A stretch of DNA of 64,000 nt from an uncultured Propionimicrobium sp. (GTDB taxonomy: Bacteria; Actinomycetota; Actinomycetes; Propionibacteriales; Propionibacteriaceae). Positions 1 to 7,772 of this stretch are shown piece by piece. The stretch covers positions 186,001 through 250,000 of the forward strand of contig CAMIGX010000001.1 in the NCBI GenBank assembly GCA_946221385.1, given 5' to 3'. Both the position numbers and the translations under genes were made by a program. Within the stretch, counting starts at the first letter, position 1; each line of letters starts with the position of its first letter. The notes under the pieces are model-generated. The model saw only the letters and a program-made list of their open reading frames with translations, searched no databases and was not told the origin of the DNA.

Positions 1-1
1 A

Positions 2-1453
2 CTCAACAGGCAAGGCGTCGACCAGATCATCTCCGAACTGAATGATTTGATCGCAAAACCGATCTATTCAATCTCGCCGAACGCTTTACAGCGTTACGAG
101 AGCGAATATTTCGAGCAGAAATGCGCGAAATCCAAGGCGATGATCGACGAAGCCGTTGAAGTCATCCCTGGCGGCGTGCAACACAATCTGGCCTTCAACC
201 ACCCATTCCCGCTGGTCTTCACCAAGGCTGAGGGCGCCAAGCTGGTCGACTTGGACGGCAACGAATATCTCGACTTCCTGCAAGCTGGCGGTCCGACCGT
301 CTTGGGCTCGAATCCACCGTCAGTGCGCGAAAAAGTCATTGAGCTGCTGAACACCTGCGGCCCGTCGACTGGCCTATTCCACGAGTACGAGATGAAGCTC
401 GCTGAGCTAGTCCGCGACCTGGTGCCCAGCGTCGACATGTTCCGGGCGCTCAACTCCGGCACCGAGGGCTGCATGGTGGCCATTCGCGTCGCCCGCTTGG
501 CGACCGGCAACAAGCACGTGCTGAAGATGGGCGGCGCCTATCACGGCTGGAGCGATCAGCTCGCCTATGGCTTGCGGGTGCCAGGCAGCAAGTTCACCCA
601 AGCCAGTGGCGTCCCACTGCCAGTGTTCACTCAGACCGACGAGTTCTTCCCCGGCGATCTGGATGATCTAGAACGCAAGCTGCGCGCCAAGAAGCTGCTG
701 GGCGGCACGGCAGCGATCATGTTGGAGCCGATCGGCCCCGAATCTGGCACCCGTCCGCTGAGCCGTGAATTCCTCGAAGGCGCAGCCGAGTTGGCACGCA
801 AATATGGCGCGCTGCTGATCTTTGACGAAGTCGTATCGGCATTCCGCATCTCGCCAGGCGGAGCTCAAAAGCATTACGGCATCACCCCAGATCTGACTGT
901 CTTCGGCAAGGTCATCGCCGGCGGCTATCCGGGCGCTGGTGGCCTGGGCGGCAAGAAGGAATATATGCGCTTCTTGTCAGCAGGCATCGCGGGCGGTTCT
1001 AAGCAGAAGAAGGCGCTCGTCGGTGGCACCATGGCCGCGACGCCGATCTCGAGTGTCGCCGGCTACTACACACTGAAGGAGATCGCTGAGACTGGCGCTT
1101 GCGAGAAGGCTGCGGCGATGGGCGACCGGCTCACTGATGGCCTGCGCGATCTGATTAAGCGCAAGAATCTGCCCTTCGTGGCATTCAACCAAGGCTCGGT
1201 CTGCCACCTGGAGACCGTCGGCACCATGCACTTCCACATTGACTGGGTCAAGCCGTGGACGATTCCGGATGTCCTCAAGGCCACCAGCGTGCGCAAGAAG
1301 GAAATGGAGCACATGGGTGCGGCCTACATGGCCGAAGGCCTGGTCACCTTGGCCGGCAGCCGACTGTATACGTCAGCCGCCTATGACGAAGCGCTGATCG
1401 ACGACGCCCTAGCTCGCTTCGAGCGGGTCTTCGACCAAGTCGTTCAACTGTGA
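2..1453 (+). CDS. Class III (GSA-type) PLP-dependent aminotransferase, 5' end outside window
   Basis: A fold-type I aminotransferase of the class III / glutamate-1-semialdehyde aminomutase-like group. It would move an amino group between an amine or amino acid and a keto acid using pyridoxal phosphate in the cytoplasm; the substrate cannot be read from sequence. Numbering from a TTG at position 47, I see the phosphate-binding NSGTEG at about 136-141, the FDEV pair at 259-262 and the PLP lysine K288 in VFGKVIAGG. The frame stays open from base 2 through the TTG, with no better start and no ribosome binding site, so the true start is probably upstream of the window. The stop lies 10 bases before the class II aldolase-like gene, so the two are probably translated together. 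Family call is confident; true glutamate-1-semialdehyde aminomutase (HemL) is possible but not favoured, because no other heme gene is visible. Confidence 0.85.
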   Translation, partial: LNRQGVDQIISELNDLIAKPIYSISPNALQRYESEYFEQKCAKSKAMIDEAVEVIPGGVQHNLAFNHPFPLVFTKAEGAKLVDLDGNEYLDFLQAGGPTVLGSNPPSVREKVIELLNTCGPSTGLFHEYEMKLAELVRDLVPSVDMFRALNSGTEGCMVAIRVARLATGNKHVLKMGGAYHGWSDQLAYGLRVPGSKFTQASGVPLPVFTQTDEFFPGDLDDLERKLRAKKLLGGTAAIMLEPIGPESGTRPLSREFLEGAAELARKYGALLIFDEVVSAFRISPGGAQKHYGITPDLTVFGKVIAGGYPGAGGLGGKKEYMRFLSAGIAGGSKQKKALVGGTMAATPISSVAGYYTLKEIAETGACEKAAAMGDRLTDGLRDLIKRKNLPFVAFNQGSVCHLETVGTMHFHIDWVKPWTIPDVLKATSVRKKEMEHMGAAYMAEGLVTLAGSRLYTSAAYDEALIDDALARFERVFDQVVQL

Positions 1454-1463
1454 GGCGGGGGCA

Positions 1464-2600
1464 ATGAGCGACGCGCTATTTAATGAACCCGAAGAATTCG
1501 AGCAGACCGAGACAGCCGACCCTGCCGTCAGCGACGGCGGCTTGACCGAACCCGAGTTGACCAATGCCCAATCCATGGGGCCTCGTCAGCGGCTGGTTCG
1601 CTTAGGTCAAGAACTGTTGTCCGACGGGCTGGTGGTGCGCACCTGGGGAAATTTCAGCCTTCGCAGCGACGACGACCATTTCTTGGTGACGCCCAGCGGG
1701 CGGCGCTACGAGACGATGCAGGATGCCGACCTGGCAGACGTCGACGCTGCCGGCGAATGGACTGGACCGCTCAAGCCGTCCGGTGAGACACCTATGCACG
1801 GACTGATCTATCGGGAATTTCCGCAGGCTGGCTGCGTCATTCACACCCATCAGCCCTATGCCTCTGCGTTGACCTTCGAGGCTAGCCCGATCGAGCTCAA
1901 CCCCGACGAAGCCGAAGCCCTCGGGCAGCCGGTCATTCCCGTCGCGCCATATGCGCTGCCGACGACCGGCTGGCTGCACAAGAATGTCGAAAAGACCTAC
2001 GCGAAATATCCGCTGCAGGTGCTGCTCTTGAAAGCCCATGGCGCGCTGATTTGGGCCGCAGACGCCGATGAAGCGCGTCGACTTGCCAATGTCTTGGAGG
2101 AGATCGCCCAACGTCGTTACTGGCATACGCTGAGCCACAATGAGCCAGCCAGCCGACAGCTGGTGCACAGCGAACGTGTCGGGCAGGGCGTGCGCTATTT
2201 CGGCGCGGACGGCGAAGACATCACTCCGGACGCGGAAATCCGGGACGTTCATGAACAGATTTACGCTCGTCAACCCGAGATGCGCGTCATCATCAATAGC
2301 CGGGATTGCGAGGTCGCCACCTTCTACAACACCAGCCTGGTGCCCTATTTAGATGATTTTGCACAATTGGTGGGCACCTCAGCTGACGCGTCCGGAGCGA
2401 AAGCGGCGACATTGACGCACAACAATGCCTTCTGCGCAGGACGTGACCACGATGACGCGCACGCGGTGCGGCTGGTCTTGGAGAAAAACGCTCGGGCAGC
2501 TCGCTATGCGCGGCTGCGCAAGGGCCAGCCGATCAATGGCTTCGAGGTGATCTTGATGCGTCAGCTATATGTCCGCAAGTACGCGAAACAGGCGGACTGA
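1464..2600 (+). CDS. Class II aldolase/adducin-family protein with an extra C-terminal domain
   Basis: Residues about 38-225 form a class II aldolase/adducin domain (the fuculose-1-phosphate aldolase, ribulose-5-phosphate epimerase and MtnB group), which binds a divalent metal and works on sugar phosphates or similar keto compounds. Visible elements are GNFS at 62-65, the PSGETPMH segment with E108, the metal ligands H127 and H129 in IHTHQ, and H192 in KAHGAL. At 378 residues it is much longer than the usual 200-230. Residues about 230-378 look like a second, degenerate copy without the His-x-His pair. The first 37 residues are acidic and probably disordered. It starts at ATG after a GGGGG-rich site 10 bases behind the aminotransferase. 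The pairing suggests one short pathway in which a keto or aldehyde product passes between the two enzymes. I do not recognise that pathway. Confidence 0.8.
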   Translation: MSDALFNEPEEFEQTETADPAVSDGGLTEPELTNAQSMGPRQRLVRLGQELLSDGLVVRTWGNFSLRSDDDHFLVTPSGRRYETMQDADLADVDAAGEWTGPLKPSGETPMHGLIYREFPQAGCVIHTHQPYASALTFEASPIELNPDEAEALGQPVIPVAPYALPTTGWLHKNVEKTYAKYPLQVLLLKAHGALIWAADADEARRLANVLEEIAQRRYWHTLSHNEPASRQLVHSERVGQGVRYFGADGEDITPDAEIRDVHEQIYARQPEMRVIINSRDCEVATFYNTSLVPYLDDFAQLVGTSADASGAKAATLTHNNAFCAGRDHDDAHAVRLVLEKNARAARYARLRKGQPINGFEVILMRQLYVRKYAKQAD

Positions 2601-2605
2601 ATCAG

Positions 2606-2731
2606 TCAAGAGCTGAGCATCGAGATCGCCGACACCTTGGCGCCACCAGCGTCTTGCAATACTGCCGCGAGGCTAGGCGCGCTGGGTTCGTCTTTGAGAA
2701 TTGCCACGATCGCCGAAGTCTCGACTATTAC
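2606..2731 (-). pseudogene. VapC-type PIN-domain toxin remnant, N-terminal 41 codons
   Basis: Read on the minus strand from 2731, the frame begins VIVETSAIVAILKDEP and continues LAAVLQDAGGAKVSAISML before a stop at 2606-2608. VapC toxins, which are PIN-domain ribonucleases, typically open with an xIVDTSAxxAxxxxEP segment holding the first catalytic Asp. Here that Asp is Glu. The first codon is GTA, not a start, and only the first third of a normal protein of about 130 residues survives. It overlaps the antitoxin remnant stop by three bases, as in intact vapBC pairs. This is a dead fragment. The call rests on recognising the N-terminal signature together with the antitoxin remnant next to it. 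Confidence 0.6.
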
Positions 2732-2971
2732 TTTGGCAGGCCCATCTCGTCGTAGATGTCTTCGTCAGTCAAGAATTCGCCCAGCACACCGTCGACCGAT
2801 CTCCAGGATCGCTTCAGCCATTCCGCTGCGATCTTCTTTGAGGTGATCAATCTTTTCGCGCAGCGCATCACGTACCGCCCCGGTGGCAGTTGTATTGGTG
2901 CGCGCAGCGAGCTCCTTGGCCATCTCGTAGACCTAGGGATCCTTGATGTTCAGCGTCGGTATGTCCCACAT
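2728..2971 (-). pseudogene. VapB-type antitoxin remnant with internal stop and frameshift
   Basis: From an ATG at 2969-2971, preceded by GGAAAGG, the minus strand reads LNIKDP, then an in-frame TAG, then MAKELAARTNTTATGAVRDALREKI. That is the DNA-binding N-terminus typical of small VapB/Psk-type antitoxins (NIKDPE..RLA.ELA..TG.T.T.AVR.ALRE). About 30 codons later a frameshift is needed to reach the usual C-terminal tail, which reads FLTDEDIYDEMGLPK and a TAA at 2728-2730. One stop plus one shift in a protein of about 80 residues shows it is inactive. The truncated toxin remnant follows directly downstream. No transposase or flanking repeat shows how the pair was lost. Confidence 0.65.
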
Positions 2972-3037
2972 TCTACCTTTCCGTTCCACCGTTAATGGAT
3001 GACCTGTGGATGGGCCAATAGCTAATAGGCTGATGAC

Positions 3038-5392
3038 ATGGCCACGCCCACTTCCACTTATCGGCTGCAATTCACTAAAGATTTCACCTTCTATGACGCA
3101 ACCCAGATCGTCGACTATTTACGTGATCTCGGCGTTGACGCGATCTACTGCTCGCCGGTCTTGCAGTCGATGCCAGGCTCGAATCACGGCTATGACTGGG
3201 TCGACTGTGACGTCATTGACGCCGACCGCGGCGGCGAGGAGGGCTGGGCGCGGCTATTGGCTGCCGCCAAAGCCGCCGGCTTGAAGGTCGTCGTCGATAT
3301 CGTTCCTAATCACATGGGCATCGCTGAGCCACAACTGGCCAAGCAATGGTGGGACGTGCTTGAGCACGGCGATGATTCCCCCTACGCGAAATGGTTCGAC
3401 GTCGACTGGTCGGCCCCGCGTATCGCGGTCCCGATCTTGGCCAGCGACGAAGACTTCGAGCGCGTCGAATTAGATGAAGCAGCCGGGCAGCTGGTCTATT
3501 ACGAACACCGTTTTCCGTTGGCGCCGGGTTCTTGGCAGCCAGGCGATGCACCGTCGGATGTGCACGAACGTCAGCACTATGAGCTGCGGGGTTGGCGAGC
3601 CAGCGACGAGATCTTGAACTATCGACGTTTCTTCACCATCACCACATTGGCTGGCTTGCGCGTCGACGATCATGACGTCGCCGCCGCCACTCATCGACGC
3701 ATCTTGAGGATGGTGCGTGAAGAGGGCATCGACGGGCTACGCGTCGACCACCCTGACGGCTTGGCCCGTCCGGGTGACTATCTGCGCTGGTTACGCACCC
3801 AATGCGAGCAGGCGGGGCGCGATGACGTCTGGATCGTCATCGAAAAGATCCTGCACCCCGGCGAGCGCATGCCTGTAGACTGGCCAATTGCCGGCACGAC
3901 CGGCTATGACGCTATGACCCTGGTCAACCAGATTTTCGTTGCTGATGACGCGGAACACGCTTTCACTGAGTATTTCATCGAGCAGACCGGCGGCCCGCTG
4001 ATCGAGGACGCGGTCTTGGACGGCAAACGCCGCGCTGCAGCTGATCTGTTTTGGCCGGAGCGTCGCCGACTGGTGCGGCTGATCAGCCCGGCACTTGGCG
4101 AATCCGAGATCCCTGCCGAGCAGCTGGATCTAGCGCTCATTGAACTCGCAGCGCAGGTCGACGTCTACCGGAGCTATCTAGCCGACTGCGATGAACGAGC
4201 CGACCTTGCGGACGTCGCCGCTCCCCTGTTTGCAGCCGCCGATCGCGCTCGGTCAGCCCGCCCGGAGCTTGGCGCCCCCATTGCTGCGCTGCTGCCGCTG
4301 CTCGGCGCTCCTGGGACCCAGATCGCGACGCGCTTTGAGCAGTTGTGCGGTGCGGTGATGGCCAAGGGCGCTGAGGACAACGCCTATTACCGGGCTAATC
4401 GCTTGATCGGGTTGAATGAGGTCGGCGGCGCCCCTGAACAGTTCGGCATGACGGTCGAGGCCTTCCACGCTGAACAGGCATGGCGCGCTGAACACCTCAA
4501 TGAATCAATGACCTCACTTTCCACCCATGACACCAAACGCAGCGCTGACGTGCGTGCCCGGCTAGCGGCGCTCAGTGAGCGACCAGAGCTGTTTGCACAG
4601 TTTTGGCAGATCTTCACTCAGCACGTCCAACTGCCAGAGCCGACCTTAGCCTGGCTGATCGCGCAGACTCTGCTGGCTAGCGGGCTGATTGAGCCAGACC
4701 GACTGATCGAATACGCCAAGAAAGCCGCACGGGAGGCAGGCGTCGTCACGAGCTGGATTGATCCGTCCGAGCGTGTCGATGACGCTATCGCCGCCGCCAT
4801 TGGCGCGTGCTTTGAAGACCTGAAGTTGCAGGCTGCTTGGCGAACCGTCGTCGATGAGTTGACGGCACCGGCGCGAACGATCTCGCTGGGTCAACAGTTG
4901 GTTCAACTGACGATGCCGGGCGTCCCGGATATATATCAAGGCAATGAACTGCTCGACTACTCGCTGGTTGACCCGGACAATCGTCGGCTAGTGGACTATG
5001 GGCTGCGCCGTCAGCTGCTGGCTGCTCTCGACGTCGACCCGCTGCCGGATCTCGCGGCTGATGAGAACGGCGTTCTCAAGCTGCTGGTGACTCAGCGCGC
5101 ACTGCAATTGCGAAACGACCGTCCCGAACTGTTTTCCGGATATCAGCCGGTCCAAATAGTCGGGTCGCGGTCAGATTGCGCCTTGGGATTCGCGCGCGGC
5201 GGGCACCAGATCGTGACATTGGTGACAAAGCACCCCGGCCGGCTGGCTGCACGTGGCGGGTGGGCTGAAAGCGCCGTCGAGCTTGCTGGGCAGTGGCGTG
5301 ACGAGCTCACCGGGAAGACCTATATCGGCCCACAGATCCCGCTCGCCGAAATTTTCAGCACCCTACCAGTGGCATTGCTGACCAAGGCCTGA
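3038..5392 (+). CDS. treY: Maltooligosyl trehalose synthase
   Basis: A GH13 enzyme that turns the reducing-end alpha-1,4 link of maltodextrins or glycogen-derived chains into alpha-1,1, giving maltooligosyl trehalose. TreZ then releases trehalose. The 784-residue length fits the family. Visible signatures are STYRLQF at 6-12, YCSPVLQSMPGSNHGYD near 37-53, NHMG at 91-94, the nucleophile D237 in GLRVDHPDGL, the acid/base E269 in IVIEK, GTTGYD at 286-291, HDTKRS at 497-502 and TMPGVPDIYQGNEL near 630. ATG 3038 is chosen because the STYRLQ motif follows at once; no strong ribosome binding site is seen. Neither treZ nor treX adjoins it: upstream is the dead vapBC pair and downstream a LysM gene, so its partners must lie elsewhere. 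The identification is confident. Confidence 0.95.
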   Translation: MATPTSTYRLQFTKDFTFYDATQIVDYLRDLGVDAIYCSPVLQSMPGSNHGYDWVDCDVIDADRGGEEGWARLLAAAKAAGLKVVVDIVPNHMGIAEPQLAKQWWDVLEHGDDSPYAKWFDVDWSAPRIAVPILASDEDFERVELDEAAGQLVYYEHRFPLAPGSWQPGDAPSDVHERQHYELRGWRASDEILNYRRFFTITTLAGLRVDDHDVAAATHRRILRMVREEGIDGLRVDHPDGLARPGDYLRWLRTQCEQAGRDDVWIVIEKILHPGERMPVDWPIAGTTGYDAMTLVNQIFVADDAEHAFTEYFIEQTGGPLIEDAVLDGKRRAAADLFWPERRRLVRLISPALGESEIPAEQLDLALIELAAQVDVYRSYLADCDERADLADVAAPLFAAADRARSARPELGAPIAALLPLLGAPGTQIATRFEQLCGAVMAKGAEDNAYYRANRLIGLNEVGGAPEQFGMTVEAFHAEQAWRAEHLNESMTSLSTHDTKRSADVRARLAALSERPELFAQFWQIFTQHVQLPEPTLAWLIAQTLLASGLIEPDRLIEYAKKAAREAGVVTSWIDPSERVDDAIAAAIGACFEDLKLQAAWRTVVDELTAPARTISLGQQLVQLTMPGVPDIYQGNELLDYSLVDPDNRRLVDYGLRRQLLAALDVDPLPDLAADENGVLKLLVTQRALQLRNDRPELFSGYQPVQIVGSRSDCALGFARGGHQIVTLVTKHPGRLAARGGWAESAVELAGQWRDELTGKTYIGPQIPLAEIFSTLPVALLTKA

Positions 5393-5487
5393 AAATCCGT
5401 ACTGCCAAGTTCCCGCATGACGCTTGCCCAGCTAGCTAGGCTTAATGCGCTAGTCATTGCGACGATCCCATTAAGAGAGGGGATGAA

Positions 5488-6003
5488 ATGGGCTTTTTTG
5501 ACAAGCTGAAGAATGCCTTCAGCAACGAGAACGACAAGCAGCCACAGGCTACTCCTGCCACCCAGGAGCCGGTCGAGGTCACCGAGCAGGTCGACCCACC
5601 CGTCGAAACCACTACCGATCACCAAGAGGCTGGCGCCAGCGTCGGCGCAATCAACACCGGCCACCTGAGCGAGATCTTAGACCACGGCGTCGAGGCGGAG
5701 AACGAAGAGGCGCCGGTCGCCGCTGAGGACCCCGTCATCGACGAGGCTGTGATTGAAGAGCCGCCCGTCAGCGAAGAGCCAGCAGCTGTCCAAGAGGAAG
5801 CTGCCGTCGAGGCTCCCGTGACCGAGCAGGCGCCGGCCGACGAAGTGGCCGCTGAGCCGAGCCGCACCTACACCGTCGAGGCTGGCGACAGCTTGAGCGT
5901 CATCGGTGAAAAGTTCGGCGTCGACTACATGGACATCGCTCGGATCAACGGTATAGATAACCCTGACCTGATCTTCACTGGCCAGGTGTTGCGCATTCCG
6001 TGA
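5488..6003 (+). CDS. Acidic LysM-domain protein
   Basis: A 171-residue protein. It has a short N-terminus (MGFFDKLKNAFSNEND), a strongly acidic Pro/Ala/Glu/Val-rich stretch over about 20-125 and one C-terminal LysM domain at about 127-171 (YTVEAGDSLSVIGEKFGV, ending GQVLRIP). LysM domains bind N-acetylglucosamine in peptidoglycan. There is no signal peptide or membrane segment, so it is either cytoplasmic or exported another way. The MGFFDK..K start resembles small cytoplasmic LysM proteins of the YgaU type. A good ribosome binding site (AGAGAGGGGATG) precedes ATG 5488. It is followed by a clear terminator and is probably its own unit or the last gene after treY. Confidence 0.8.
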   Translation: MGFFDKLKNAFSNENDKQPQATPATQEPVEVTEQVDPPVETTTDHQEAGASVGAINTGHLSEILDHGVEAENEEAPVAAEDPVIDEAVIEEPPVSEEPAAVQEEAAVEAPVTEQAPADEVAAEPSRTYTVEAGDSLSVIGEKFGVDYMDIARINGIDNPDLIFTGQVLRIP

Positions 6004-6028
6004 TCTAACGAGTGCAACCCGAATTCGA

Positions 6029-6057
6029 GGCGGGATCCCAATGGAGTCCCGCCTTTT
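6029..6057 (+). terminator. Rho-independent terminator after the LysM gene
   Basis: A perfect 7-bp stem, GGCGGGA (6029-6035) with TCCCGCC (6047-6053), has an 11-base loop and is followed by TTTT. It lies 26 bases past the LysM stop codon. Confidence 0.85.
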
Positions 6058-6142
6058 ACTGTTTACAGTCGCATCCGGCTGCCGTCACATGCGCGCGCCC
6101 AACCGGTGCGCGCCAACTTGGCGTACCGAACGCGGCTGGCTA

Positions 6143-6177
6143 AAGCAAAGGGGCCCGTACCCAAGGTACGAGCCCCC
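6143..6177 (-). terminator. Rho-independent terminator of tuf
   Basis: An 11-of-12-bp stem pairs 6150-6161 with 6165-6176 around a 3-base loop, with one A-C mismatch. On the minus strand it is followed by CTTTGCTTTA. It begins about 37 bases after the tuf stop. Confidence 0.8.
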
Positions 6178-6213
6178 GAATGCTAGCTTCACTAGATCAA
6201 AAAGTTTCTAACG

Positions 6214-7404
<1,191 letters not shown>

Positions 7405-7772
7405 TTGGGCTCCTTCTTGATTGTCACCGCACTGGTTGCGCGGCGATCATTGGGTTTTCATTGACTTAAACCAGAAACCACGTCCTGGTATTCCGGCGAT
7501 CTGGGAGGCACTGGGCTTCCCCGTCACGGACGCGAAGCCTGAGCCTCGCAACCTTGACTATTTTTGTCGCACTCGGGTGGATAGTCAAACCGGCTGCGCA
7601 ATCTTGCCGGCCGCTGCTACGGACTCTTCGGCGATCCCCAGCGCACCGTACATTGCAGCAGGGGCATCGAATGTGAAAAAGCCTGCAGCGCGACACCGCC
7701 GGGCACATAGAGCCCGAACCGCTCAGGTCCGCCGCGATGGGCCAGACCTGCAGGCAGTGCTACTAGCTCAGA
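7405..7772. other. Intergenic region between tuf and the sialidase gene
   Basis: These 368 bases hold no convincing gene. The minus strand carries the tuf ribosome binding site (AAGGAG near 7412-7417) and a likely tuf promoter within a perfect 8-bp inverted repeat at 7554-7588, giving a leader of about 150 bases. No good terminator is visible after the sialidase gene, so read-through into tuf is possible. Short open frames here have atypical Arg/Cys-rich composition and no ribosome binding sites. Confidence 0.7.
7560..7588 (-). promoter_or_regulatory. Candidate tuf promoter within an inverted repeat
   Basis: On the minus strand TTGACT (7583-7588) is followed after 17 bases by AAAAAT (7560-7565), which matches the -10 consensus at four of six positions. 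The -35 box is half of a perfect inverted repeat, TTGACTAT at 7554-7561 and ATAGTCAA at 7581-7588 on the plus strand, so a repressor or activator could also bind here. Inference from sequence only. Confidence 0.4.

Noticed and set aside
7466..7708. 80-codon frame in the gap before tuf
   Set aside because: Arg- and Cys-rich composition, unlike the neighbours, and no ribosome binding site.
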